Both the position numbers and the translations under genes were made by a program. The notes below the pieces were generated by a model. It did no database searches, was not told the origin of the DNA, and saw only the letters and a list, made by a program, of their open reading frames with translations. From a virus, in IMG/VR virus record IMGVR_UViG_3300036770_000935, positions 1 to 26,422 of that record: a stretch of 26,422 nt of DNA, one strand, 5' to 3'. This document shows positions 13,122-21,058 of the stretch, piece after piece (the first letter of the stretch is position 1; each line of letters opens with the position of its first letter).

Positions 13122-13327
13122 GCGACGCTCGGGTGTTCTGGGTCGATGCGTGGCTGATGGGTCAGCTTTGATGGTTCGCTCCAATCCTCGTCAGCGTTGA
13201 ATCGGTAACGCAGCTGGGCCTTCACGACCTCGCCTTCAGCGTTCCTGAACACTACCAAGTGGAATTGTTGCGCTGTCTCTGCACAAAGCCCTGTCAGGAC
13301 TTCGTAGGTAATCAGGTTGTGTGTCAT
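13118..13327 (-). CDS. Hypothetical protein (69 aa)
   Basis: No family recognised. The protein is soluble and polar, with a likely helix at 9-20 and a beta-type stretch (FHLVVFRNAEGEVVKAQLRYRF) resembling a small antiparallel sheet. The start is well supported by GGAGGGG (within 13335-13341) about seven bases before ATG. The stop overlaps the transglycosylase start as ATGA. One of the clearest ribosome sites in the non-structural block, so it is probably a real, well-expressed protein. Confidence 0.6.
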   Translation of the reverse strand: MTHNLITYEVLTGLCAETAQQFHLVVFRNAEGEVVKAQLRYRFNADEDWSEPSKLTHQPRIDPEHPSVA

Positions 13328-13357
13328 GTTTAGGCCCCTCCAGAGCCTGATATGACC

Positions 13358-13633
13358 TTAGCGCGTCTTTCGGCGCTTGTGGGGGATTTGCAACTTGATG
13401 ACTTTTCGGACCATTCGGGCAGGTATGAATAGCACATTGTCCGAGCCCTGCTCATCGGTGATCGACTGTGCCAGGCATAGGTGCCGGGCATTGGGCTTGC
13501 TAATGCGGTAGCCGACGCTGTGCACCACACACGGCGTGTCCTTCAGGTCGGATTCGTCGTACCAATTGTCGTTGTCAAGCGTGTGCGCATCGTGCCACAC
13601 CACCAGCACCAGGGGTTTGTCTAGTCCAGCCAT
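13358..13633 (-). CDS. Hypothetical protein (91 aa)
   Basis: No named family. The pattern VLVVWHDAHT (8-17), a DNWYDESDL acidic segment, CVVHSVGYR, then NVLFIPARMVRKVIKL resembles a small beta-rich protein I associate with actinophage genomes. ATG 13631-13633 overlaps the phosphoesterase stop by 13 bases. The same frame is open 63 codons further upstream, but those codons lie inside the phosphoesterase gene and are Arg/His-rich shadow sequence. The ribosome site is weak, so expression is probably coupled. Confidence 0.55.
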   Translation of the reverse strand: MAGLDKPLVLVVWHDAHTLDNDNWYDESDLKDTPCVVHSVGYRISKPNARHLCLAQSITDEQGSDNVLFIPARMVRKVIKLQIPHKRRKTR

Positions 13634-14625
13634 ACCACGTACTCTGCCGCCACTCGGCCCTTGTCTGGATCCACGAAGTGCAGGCGCTGGCTCGGTATGC
13701 CGGTGGCTGCCACGAACTCGCGTGCGTATTCGTTGTGCGATTCGGGGCTGCCGGTCACGAATATGCGACCGCCGTTGCTCATGGTCAGGCTCATTGGTGT
13801 GTGCCAGTGGCCCATGTAGCAATCATTGAAGTCCTCGATCACTCCACCGGCCCACGCATTGACCTTGCGCAGAATACCGAAAGCTGGAGTATTGCCACCA
13901 AAGCTTCGTATTTCGTCACCGTGCACCAGCAGGGCTGTGTAGTTGCCAATGCGCACAATCTGATACCAAGCGTCAGAGCTCTGCCAATCCTTGACCAGGT
14001 GACCGACTCGACTGCGCGCAATCTCATAGCTGATGCGATCAATGTTGTCACCCTTGGGCATCTCGCCATACCGCCCTATGCGGCCGTGGTTGCCGTATTC
14101 GCACACGACCCGGACTGACTCGAAGTTGTTAGCCAAAGTGCTAACAGTTTTGCTGATCAGCCTGGACACCTCGAACAGCTGCTCATAGAGGTGGCTGTCA
14201 ACCTCATACGCCTGGCCGGGGAATATGCCCATACCCTCAACCATGTCACCGCCCAGCATCAGCACAGCTTCACGTACTGGGTGATGCTTGCGTTGAATAT
14301 CGGTGATGTGCACCACCTTGTCAATGAATCGATCAATGCGCTGTGCGCAGGTCTCCGAGCCGTAAGACACGCTCTTTTTGCCGAGCTGCCAATCGGTGCA
14401 GTGAATGACTGCCACCTCGGGTTTGCCTTTGCGTGTGTCCTTCTTGGGTGGCGTGACCTTGATTGGTGGCATGCCCAGGCTGGCATCCTTAGCCGCCTGA
14501 TACACAGCCTCGACCAGTTCATCCCGGCTGACCTTCAATCTGCCGTACTGCTGCTGTGCTCGCTTTAGTGCCTCACGCAGCTGCTCGAGCGTCTGCTGCT
14601 CTTTGATTTCGTCACTTAGCGACAT
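13621..14625 (-). CDS. Calcineurin-like metallophosphoesterase (334 aa)
   Basis: After a coiled-coil-like N-terminus (residues 5-45) and a basic linker, the metal-binding motifs appear in order: CTDWQ (D78, Q80 in place of the usual His), LGGDMVEG (D127), YGNHGR (N179, H180), LVHGDE (H235) and MGHWHTP (H273, H275). This is the SbcD/Mre11-type fold that hydrolyses phosphodiester bonds in DNA or nucleotides. I chose ATG 14623-14625, overlapping the HTH gene by 14 bases. The longer upstream frame adds 16 residues from inside that gene. With an annealing protein and resolvase nearby, a role in DNA-end processing is plausible. Confidence 0.8.
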   Translation of the reverse strand: MSLSDEIKEQQTLEQLREALKRAQQQYGRLKVSRDELVEAVYQAAKDASLGMPPIKVTPPKKDTRKGKPEVAVIHCTDWQLGKKSVSYGSETCAQRIDRFIDKVVHITDIQRKHHPVREAVLMLGGDMVEGMGIFPGQAYEVDSHLYEQLFEVSRLISKTVSTLANNFESVRVVCEYGNHGRIGRYGEMPKGDNIDRISYEIARSRVGHLVKDWQSSDAWYQIVRIGNYTALLVHGDEIRSFGGNTPAFGILRKVNAWAGGVIEDFNDCYMGHWHTPMSLTMSNGGRIFVTGSPESHNEYAREFVAATGIPSQRLHFVDPDKGRVAAEYVVWLD

Positions 14626-14824
14626 GCTTCTGCCTGAATCGGTGCACCACATTGAAGTCACACTTGAAGCCATGCTTTGCCAACAGTGATGCGATGGCTT
14701 GGCTGCTGTACTGCTGATCGTAAATCAGGTCGTACCATTCCTCGCCGTTTGGCTGGTCATCCAACCATTTCGCCAAATCAGCCACTTTGTTTAGTTTTGG
14801 CTGTATTTCGTCGCGTAGTCCCAT
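14612..14824 (-). CDS. Helix-turn-helix protein, possible small terminase or regulator (70 aa)
   Basis: Residues 36-66 (YDQQYSSQAIASLLAKHG, then NVVHRFRQKH) fit a helix-turn-helix, with a basic recognition-like helix near the C-terminus. I start at ATG 14822-14824 because CTGGAGG ends nine bases upstream; an earlier ATG would ignore this site. It overlaps the DUF2746-like gene by 47 bases. No other small-terminase candidate is visible, so this could supply DNA recognition for packaging, but its distance from TerL makes a transcription regulator equally possible. Confidence 0.5.
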   Translation of the reverse strand: MGLRDEIQPKLNKVADLAKWLDDQPNGEEWYDLIYDQQYSSQAIASLLAKHGFKCDFNVVHRFRQKHVAK

Positions 14825-15002
14825 TGTCGTGATCCTCCAGGTGGTTGTCAATCTTGCGTTCCACCCTACTCAATATCTTGCGCACGTATGCGTGATCGTC
14901 GGCGTTTTCTCGCCGGGCACGCTCAATCAGGATTGCAGGCAGGACAGCCGCCGACACAATGGCAACGGCACTGATTAGGGCTACGTAGATTTCTGTCGGC
15001 AT
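14778..15002 (-). CDS. DUF2746-like small membrane protein (74 aa)
   Basis: One transmembrane segment (about residues 5-25, YVALISAVAIVSAAVLPAIL) followed by a charged helix with the ERARRENADDH and IDNHLEDHDNG patterns found in DUF2746-like proteins of actinophages, which lie beside lysis genes. The only plausible start gives an 80-base overlap with the end of the endolysin in another frame. It may be a second lysis membrane protein (antiholin or holin partner). Function in this family is not established. Confidence 0.6.
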   Translation of the reverse strand: MPTEIYVALISAVAIVSAAVLPAILIERARRENADDHAYVRKILSRVERKIDNHLEDHDNGTTRRNTAKTKQSG

Positions 15003-15534
15003 GAGTGTCCAGCCATTGCTGCACTCTGGCTGGTATTGATTCTGCCTTGAAATATCGAATGTGCCACGGTTCGGCCCCGGATCGGAACTCCCAGCAGAAT
15101 CCGAAGCTCAGGCAGTTGGCTTCCATCCATTCCAGGCGCTTTCCTGAAGCCTCAAAGATGTCAACGGCCAAGCCCAAATTGTGCGTAGAAGTGCCAGGCA
15201 CAGCCATCGGGGCCAGCCCCGGCTTCAGGTAATACTTTTGCCCTTTGTAAATCCTGATGGATTTGCTGTTGCTGATTGGTGCTGTGGTGTACCTAGCTAG
15301 AAACCCTCGCTCCTGGGTTGCCAAATCGCGATACGTGTCACCGACACTGGTGGGCTTGAATGGCCTGATGCCATCAGCGTGCGCAGCTTTACGCATTGCC
15401 TCATACGCCTGGGCTGCCAACCAATGCAGCCGACCGTAAGGCCTGATTGAGCGCAGCAGGTATGCCGGTACTTCACCTGGTTTTACGTTTGCTAGATCAG
15501 CCGGGAGTCGTACCGGCTTGACTGGCCTGTTCAC
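14923..15534 (-). CDS. M15-family endolysin, VanY/L-Ala-D-Glu peptidase-like (203 aa)
   Basis: The zinc-peptidase pattern SxHxxGxAxD is present at 116-125 (H118, D125), and EPWH at 155-158 supplies the catalytic E155 and third ligand H158. Such enzymes cut peptide stems of peptidoglycan and serve as phage endolysins. The N-terminal 110 residues look like an alpha-helical extension. The C-terminus (QCRCHCVGGCPAC, 188-200) has five Cys and is encoded where the next gene overlaps in another frame. GTG 15532-15534 overlaps the holin stop (GTGA). No signal peptide is seen, consistent with holin-dependent release. Confidence 0.85.
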   Translation of the reverse strand: MNRPVKPVRLPADLANVKPGEVPAYLLRSIRPYGRLHWLAAQAYEAMRKAAHADGIRPFKPTSVGDTYRDLATQERGFLARYTTAPISNSKSIRIYKGQKYYLKPGLAPMAVPGTSTHNLGLAVDIFEASGKRLEWMEANCLSFGFCWEFRSGAEPWHIRYFKAESIPARVQQWLDTHADRNLRSPNQCRCHCVGGCPACNPD

Positions 15535-15707
15535 TTGCGGCCGTACCGCGTGTCTTTAGTGTTTGCCCAAGCGTAGATCATTGGCAGCACTGCTGCGAGT
15601 CCGGCTTTGACGGCGTTTGTTAGATCGTAGTCGCTTGTGATAAGCACGGCGACGCTTCCAGCGACGAATGCTTTCAACCAATCTTCGAGCATTGGTGCCC
15701 ACTTCAT
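15531..15707 (-). CDS. Small holin-like membrane protein (haplotype B copy, 58 aa)
   Basis: Same protein, residue for residue, as at 176-352: two hydrophobic segments around a short polar turn and a charged end (KDTRYGRK). ATG 15705-15707 shares a base with the upstream stop (TAATG), and its own stop overlaps the endolysin start. Together with 14923-15534 this is a compact holin-endolysin pair. Confidence 0.7.
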   Translation of the reverse strand: MKWAPMLEDWLKAFVAGSVAVLITSDYDLTNAVKAGLAAVLPMIYAWANTKDTRYGRK

Positions 15708-15925
15708 TAGCCCACCAGTGCTTTGATTTCGTCGGCTGATAGGCCGAGCGCGGCAAGTTTGTTCAATGCGGCCTGGCGTGCAGCTTGCTTTGAGGCTTCA
15801 GCTTGCACTAGAGCCTCATTCTCTGCCTGCTGTGCTTGCCATGCAACATGTTCCGCATCGGTCATTTCTCGATCAATTACTTTGCCTGTGGCCGTGTCGT
15901 GAATGCGAATGGTTGGTTTGCTCAT
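15707..15925 (-). CDS. Receptor-binding-protein partner, variant B (72 aa)
   Basis: Counterpart of the gene at 352-549. The N-terminal 50 residues differ completely (IRIHDTATGKVIDREM, then an Ala/Gln-rich helix), while the end is shared (LAALGLSADEIKALVG). The DxxTGKVIDREMTDAEH pattern recalls small tail-fibre accessory proteins, with a helical C-terminus. ATG shares one base with the stop of the receptor-binding gene (TAATG), whereas variant A has a seven-base gap and its own GAGG. The role as fibre chaperone or subunit is inferred. Confidence 0.6.
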   Translation of the reverse strand: MSKPTIRIHDTATGKVIDREMTDAEHVAWQAQQAENEALVQAEASKQAARQAALNKLAALGLSADEIKALVG

Positions 15926-16473
15926 TACTTGACTCCGTAGATTTTGACGGTTCCTGCGCTAAACGTTCCCGCGCTGGGCGCGAATGTAATCGAACTAATA
16001 GCTGTCGTGGAGAAGTATGAACCTGCACCGTAATACACGCCTTTTGCGCCGTTATCAGTGTCCATGTAACCGTAAGAATGCCACGCTTTCATAGATGACC
16101 CGGCATAGTTGGGAATAGTTATCGCTTGAAAGTTGTCTTGTTGCGACGTGCCTTCGACCCACCCGGTTAGTTCGTAGGTGCTCTCTTGGGCTTGTGTTGT
16201 CGTGCCAACGCGGTGACGCTGATATTGCGAAATGTAGTTGCCGCTTGTCGTGTCGGCGTTCATGTAGCCACGCAAATAAGCGTTGCTTGATGCGTACCAT
16301 TTTTCAACAGTGATGAACAGCGTGTTGTACGTTTGATCGATATTGGTGACTGCGGTAGTTGCACCAGTCAATGTCGTTGTGCTCAATAAGGTCATGCCGC
16401 CGACAGCTGCAAAACTGTCGTTCAATTGCTGAGCCAGGAGCACATCTCCAGCTACGAATGTGTGCAATGCCAT
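15925..16473 (-). CDS. Putative receptor-binding / tail-tip protein, variant B (182 aa)
   Basis: It shares the anchor of variant A (residues 1-34, with four or so substitutions) and has an unrelated middle rich in Tyr, Ser, Thr and Gln, including aromatic clusters (LFITVEKWYASSNAYLRGY). The ending AGTFSAGTVKIYGVK is a beta motif common at the C-terminus of small phage fibre proteins. The ribosome site GAGG before ATG is the same as in variant A. The difference from variant A probably alters host range. Confidence 0.65.
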   Translation of the reverse strand: MALHTFVAGDVLLAQQLNDSFAAVGGMTLLSTTTLTGATTAVTNIDQTYNTLFITVEKWYASSNAYLRGYMNADTTSGNYISQYQRHRVGTTTQAQESTYELTGWVEGTSQQDNFQAITIPNYAGSSMKAWHSYGYMDTDNGAKGVYYGAGSYFSTTAISSITFAPSAGTFSAGTVKIYGVK

Positions 16474-16480
16474 AGTTACC

Positions 16481-17740
16481 TCATCCTAATACGTTGGTGG
16501 AGTCCATTACGCCGTATGTCGCATCATCCAATATCAGCTCATAGACGATGGTGGTTGGGCTCGTGTAGAACGTGATCCGATGGCCGCTGGCCACATTGAT
16601 GATGCCTTGAATGCCCTCAACCGCAAGCTCCGTAGCAATCTCGCTGCCTAGCCCCGGTATCTGCTTTTCCACGCTAATCGTGTCACCAATATCAACAGTG
16701 ACAATGTCATCCCGTTGCGTGCTGGTCAGCGCAGCAAATGAGGTGCTCACACTGGTGTACCTGGGCTGTGGGCTGGGCTCGAGCAGGTAGGCGGCCAAAT
16801 CGTCAATGCTGGTTTGTTCGTGCAGCAAGCTGTTGGTGATGCTGTAATTTTGAGTGAAATATTTCGTGATGCTGGTGGCATCGCTGTCGGTTGCTTCCTT
16901 GCCATCCAAGCCACGCACATACGCCCGGTTGATTACGTTGTCGGCATCGAACTCAACTTCCACCGCGTCATATTTGGCCCCGGTGCCGTCATCCTTGAAA
17001 ATGATTACTGGCGCGCTCAACGTGTTACCAATGCGATTTTGGAATGTGATCGTGCCATCACGTGCTACGAACAGTCGGCCCTGCTCAGCCTGATTTATTT
17101 GCTGCAAATAAGCAAGCGTGTTGGTGCCCTGGGGCACCGTGTAAGCGCTGTCATGGCCGAGATTGACTGTGCCAGTAGCAATGCTGGTTGTGCCTTGGTA
17201 ATCAACCTCAGGAAGGGCTAGCACGCTAGTGATGCGTTGGCCACTGGTTTCGGCAGACACGTTGTACTCATCAAGCTGGGTTTGCGCAAGTTTGTAGAAC
17301 TCATCAGCGCATTGCACATTGACAATGTTCGGGCCTGCCAACTGAAAGTCATAGGTGTACCCGGTGACTACGCCCACAAACAAATACTCGCCATCACGTG
17401 ATAGGCGCACGGTACGCATCGGTGCCAGCCCCGGCTCTTGATTGGCTGGATCGTAATAGGGGCTAGTCGAATCGTATGGTCCGAGGATGCCGGTGTCATC
17501 GGTCATTGTGAATGCCATTACGCCTGCACCGAATTGATCATCGGTTTTTTGACGACCGCGTTTGTAATTGATATCAGTGGTGTATTGCGTAATGTCAGCA
17601 AACTGCGTCAAACCATCCAACACATACGTGGTGTTATCTAGGACTCCGCGTGTGGCATCATCCAACGTGAACGCCGATACCGGGAAGCCTGTGTCCAGCT
17701 CGAGCAGGTAGTCACCTGATTGAACGACTGTAGAACCCAT
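16481..17740 (-). CDS. Minor tail / tail-tip hub protein, second copy (419 aa)
   Basis: Equivalent to 1113-2372. Three residues near the C-terminus differ (E, V and S here), and the DNA up to 16642 carries about 16 differences. From 16643 on the copies appear identical. The LDDATxGVxD motif is at both ends. Confidence 0.7.
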   Translation of the reverse strand: MGSTVVQSGDYLLELDTGFPVSAFTLDDATRGVLDNTTYVLDGLTQFADITQYTTDINYKRGRQKTDDQFGAGVMAFTMTDDTGILGPYDSTSPYYDPANQEPGLAPMRTVRLSRDGEYLFVGVVTGYTYDFQLAGPNIVNVQCADEFYKLAQTQLDEYNVSAETSGQRITSVLALPEVDYQGTTSIATGTVNLGHDSAYTVPQGTNTLAYLQQINQAEQGRLFVARDGTITFQNRIGNTLSAPVIIFKDDGTGAKYDAVEVEFDADNVINRAYVRGLDGKEATDSDATSITKYFTQNYSITNSLLHEQTSIDDLAAYLLEPSPQPRYTSVSTSFAALTSTQRDDIVTVDIGDTISVEKQIPGLGSEIATELAVEGIQGIINVASGHRITFYTSPTTIVYELILDDATYGVMDSTNVLG

Positions 17741-19308
17741 TAGGACACCGCGACGTTGATCGGGCCGCTGCGACGGTTGTACTGTCGCAATGCATCAACA
17801 ATTACGTCGCCGAGTCGTGCGTCAGCGACAGCTGCATTGACATTGATTGTGACATTGCCCATGCTGCCCATTCGATTCAATGGGATTACCGCTTCAGGGC
17901 CTGCCTCACCGACCACGGCCAATGTCGGCCCGGTAACGATGCCGCCATCAGCCAGACCAGGTATCTTGCCGATTAGACCGCCTACACCGCCAGCGATAGC
18001 ACCGCCAACATTCGCTACTTTGCCGATTGCGTCAGCAACTTTGCCAGCAAGATCGAGGGCAGCCGCCAACGGATTGATGATGTATTTCTCGAACGCATCC
18101 GCCAAAAACTTTGCTGCCGTGCTTACTACGCCAAACTTTTTTTCAAGTATGACAAAACCTGCGACCAATCCGGCAACAGCAATAATGACCAAGCCAATTG
18201 GGTTGGCGCTCATGATGACATTGAGCAGGGTTTGAGCCACCTGCACTGCAACCAACGTGGCCCGGTAAATCTTCATACCAATGTTGGCTGCGACAATTGC
18301 CGCCGCCAGACCACCAATCACACCAATGGCAATAATGGCCACGTCTTTGTTTGCCGATAGTGCGCCAGTAAAGCTGGAGATTAGTTTCACGCCTTTCTCA
18401 ACGATGGGCAGCAGCACCATGCCAAGCTCTGCCTGTAGATCCTTGAACTGTGCTGTCAAGATGCGTTGGCTGTTTGCCAAGCCGTCGCTGGTGCGCTCAA
18501 AATCGCCCTGGGCATCAGTCGTCGCCTTCATAATCAGCGACTGGGTGGCCAGGGTTTTTTGCTGGGCCGTCAGTTTGTCGGTCGTACCATCCAGAGCTTT
18601 GTTCAGCGATATTTCGGCTTGCTCAAGCTGCAACCGTGTCCGTTGTGCCTCTAGCGAATCCTCACCAAACTTGGCGACCGTTTCTTGATTCTTTTGGAAT
18701 GCGATATCAACCTTCTGCAACGCAATGTTCAGCTTGTCCTCGTTGATTGTCGTTGTGACAAGGCCCATAGCCAGCGCCTCGGCTGCTACAGCGTCGGCCG
18801 ACAGCAGGACACCGAATCGGCGCAGGGGCTCGCTTTCGCCTCGCAGAGCGGCTCCTAGTGCCTGTACGGCTTCCTCTGGGCTCGTGTTGTTAAACGATGC
18901 CAGGTCTGATGCCAGGGTCGTAAAGTCGGTGCTGAATGATGCCAAATCTTGTCCAGTCAGCCCGGCTGCCTTGCCGAACGTGCCGAACGTGGCTGCCGCG
19001 TCGAGCGCCTGCTGGCGTGTCTGACCCAGGGAGGCTGCTGCCGTGTCAGCAAATATCTGCACCTCATTAGCAGCTTCACCAAAAATCACATTCGTCTTGC
19101 TGATGGTTTCATTGAGATCACTGGCCGCCTGCACGGCTGGTACAGCTGCCGCAGTCAAACCACCGAGCACTGCGACAGCAGGCACAAAGGATTTCTTGAG
19201 TGCAAATTGGGCTTTCTGGCCGGTTGTTTCAAGTTGCTTAAACTCGGCAATAGCCGACTTGATGCCTTTTCCATCAAACTCGGAGATAATTGGGATTGTT
19301 ACAGCCAT
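17740..19308 (-). CDS. Tape measure protein, second copy (522 aa)
   Basis: Identical in protein sequence to 2372-3940: helical ruler with internal hydrophobic segments and the ADGGIVTGPTLAVVGEAGPE ending. Both ends are TAATG junctions. Confidence 0.9.
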   Translation of the reverse strand: MAVTIPIISEFDGKGIKSAIAEFKQLETTGQKAQFALKKSFVPAVAVLGGLTAAAVPAVQAASDLNETISKTNVIFGEAANEVQIFADTAAASLGQTRQQALDAAATFGTFGKAAGLTGQDLASFSTDFTTLASDLASFNNTSPEEAVQALGAALRGESEPLRRFGVLLSADAVAAEALAMGLVTTTINEDKLNIALQKVDIAFQKNQETVAKFGEDSLEAQRTRLQLEQAEISLNKALDGTTDKLTAQQKTLATQSLIMKATTDAQGDFERTSDGLANSQRILTAQFKDLQAELGMVLLPIVEKGVKLISSFTGALSANKDVAIIAIGVIGGLAAAIVAANIGMKIYRATLVAVQVAQTLLNVIMSANPIGLVIIAVAGLVAGFVILEKKFGVVSTAAKFLADAFEKYIINPLAAALDLAGKVADAIGKVANVGGAIAGGVGGLIGKIPGLADGGIVTGPTLAVVGEAGPEAVIPLNRMGSMGNVTINVNAAVADARLGDVIVDALRQYNRRSGPINVAVS

Positions 19309-19826
19309 TAGCGAATCAGTCTACGATTTGCTGCGTCAATGATTTGATTGACTAATTTCTGCATGTTGTCGTTGATTGTGGTTGCGTTGCGTTCATACGC
19401 TGGCCACATTCCGCGCGAAGGTTGCCCGTGTTTCCTCATCAAACCTTGAATCATTTTGGCTCCCCAAGGCGTAAGCGGCATATCTTTTTTGCCTGCCATA
19501 TCCGCAACTGAGCCGAACGGGCTTTTCATTGTCACGCTGAACACAGCCAAGCTGTTTCCTCGTTTGCGATTACTGAATCGAGGAATGACTGATTTGATTA
19601 CGGCTGATTGATCCCAAGGGCCGATTGGTCGGCCTTTGTACACCCATTTGTACTTGAAACCACTCAATGGCATTGGCATGATTGTTCGACGAATGTCATC
19701 TACCAATACTTTGACGACTTTTTTGTATTCAGCTTTGATTTCCTTGGCTGTGTCCGGCTCAAGCTTTTGCAGTTCACGCAACGTTTCTTTTAGGCCGACA
19801 ATCGTGATGGATGATTCAGCGGTCAC
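19308..19826 (-). CDS. HK97 gp10-like protein, second copy (172 aa)
   Basis: Identical to 3940-4458. GTG start at 19824-19826 with AAGAAGG six bases upstream; it overlaps the end of the frameshifted chaperone. Confidence 0.6.
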   Translation of the reverse strand: MTAESSITIVGLKETLRELQKLEPDTAKEIKAEYKKVVKVLVDDIRRTIMPMPLSGFKYKWVYKGRPIGPWDQSAVIKSVIPRFSNRKRGNSLAVFSVTMKSPFGSVADMAGKKDMPLTPWGAKMIQGLMRKHGQPSRGMWPAYERNATTINDNMQKLVNQIIDAANRRLIR

Positions 19827-20219
19827 GGTTGGCCTTCTTTGCAATCAGCTGAACGGTAGCCAAGTCCTCCTGATCGAACTGCACATCGGGAGGCCAGTAG
19901 CCAGTCACGAACAGCAGCTCCGCTAACTGTCTGCGGATGCTGCCGGTTCCGTAGGGTTTGTCTGCGCGACCTCTTGCACGTCAAACGATTCAACGGTGTT
20001 GAGCCACGCATCATATTCACGCGATTCTTTCTTGGTGACGGTCAGTTGATGCCAAACCATGAACATCAAATCGTCGACACCAATGCCGCCCTGGAGATCG
20101 CTGATGCGACGCTTGAACTTGCGTTCCCATGCAGCAATGGTGGCAATCGTTGTGGTAATCGTGTCCTTGACCGATTCCGCTGCCGGTGTCCTGTAAGACA
20201 CCTGAATCGTTAGTTTCAC
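19816..20219 (-). CDS. Tail assembly chaperone GT, frameshift product, second copy
   Basis: Same -1 slip at AAACCCT (19953-19959): 89 zero-frame codons then 45 in the -1 frame, ending at TGA (19816-19818). Confidence 0.8.
19923..20219 (-). CDS. Tail assembly chaperone G, second copy (98 aa)
   Basis: Zero-frame product identical to 4555-4851, with the GTG start in a GTGA overlap with the major tail protein stop. Confidence 0.8.
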   Translation of the reverse strand: MKLTIQVSYRTPAAESVKDTITTTIATIAAWERKFKRRISDLQGGIGVDDLMFMVWHQLTVTKKESREYDAWLNTVESFDVQEVAQTNPTEPAASADS

Positions 20220-20650
20220 GCCGTTACATCCTCAACCAAGGTGCCGCCAACCAGCGTGATTTCAATTTCGCTGAGTTCGCCAACCGACCCGTTGACCACA
20301 TCGAGCGCTTCAAGGTAAGCGCCGGTGACCTGGAACTCTGGGTTGGTTGCGCTGATTGCGGCCGACGTGGGCTTCACTGCGACGTAGCAGCGCGTGCCGA
20401 CCAAGGCAGTGAGATCGACGTAGGTGCCGGGCGTGGAGCTGTACTCCATCAGCAACGTGGCTGTCACAGTGACGTTGGTGAGTCCACCGACGAATTGACG
20501 GCCGCTGTCACCGAACGATGACTGGTCGAGCGACTCACGCGACTTGGTGATTACCACCGACTTGCACTGGTCAGTGAGATCAGCCGTGGAGCCCGATGAT
20601 GCGCCGATTGCGAATGTGGGGCTTGCGAGGTAGGTAGTTGCGACAGCCAT
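20216..20650 (-). CDS. Major tail protein, second copy (144 aa)
   Basis: Identical to 4848-5282, with the same AAGGAG ribosome site (20660-20665) and the upstream 57-base leader with hairpin (20651-20707). Confidence 0.75.
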   Translation of the reverse strand: MAVATTYLASPTFAIGASSGSTADLTDQCKSVVITKSRESLDQSSFGDSGRQFVGGLTNVTVTATLLMEYSSTPGTYVDLTALVGTRCYVAVKPTSAAISATNPEFQVTGAYLEALDVVNGSVGELSEIEITLVGGTLVEDVTA

Positions 20651-20707
20651 GTAACGAATCTCCTTGTGTTGGAGGCTCGCTGCAAGCCTGTTGGCATTCT
20701 AGTAGGT

Positions 20708-21058
20708 CTATGGGCTGACTTTTGTGTTGATTGTCAGCTCATACGCCGGGTAGTCGGCTCCACCGTAACTGACGGTTGTTGGCCGGGCCTCGGTCAAACC
20801 AATCTTGGCTTCACGGATTAAGTCGGCTAGATCGAGCAGCTGGTCAAGCGTGCGGTTGTCGCCGGTGCCCATACCGACGATGATGACACGGAATTGCATG
20901 TCTGCGACCACGTTGGTTTCCACAAAAATCGTCGGTGCCTCGACGATGCAGCAGGGCACGTTGATATTGCGTGGGTCGTTGAACACTGTCAGCCCGGTAA
21001 TGGTCTGCAGTTTGGCTACCAGCTGGTCATAGCCAGTCTTAAACAGCGTGTCAGGCAT
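20708..21058 (-). CDS. Tail terminator-like protein, second copy (116 aa)
   Basis: Identical to 5340-5690. Start in a TGATG junction with the connector gene. Confidence 0.6.
   Translation of the reverse strand: MPDTLFKTGYDQLVAKLQTITGLTVFNDPRNINVPCCIVEAPTIFVETNVVADMQFRVIIVGMGTGDNRTLDQLLDLADLIREAKIGLTEARPTTVSYGGADYPAYELTINTKVSP

Noticed and set aside
13358-13822. 154-residue version of the 91-residue hypothetical protein
   Set aside because: The extra 63 residues overlap the phosphoesterase gene and are Arg/His-rich shadow sequence. The internal ATG at 13633 fits the overlapping-gene style here.
15556-15756. 66-codon minus-strand frame over the holin
   Set aside because: The holin frame in the same region has two hydrophobic segments, junction overlaps with both neighbours and an identical protein in the other haplotype despite DNA changes. 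This Arg/Ser-rich frame has none of these.
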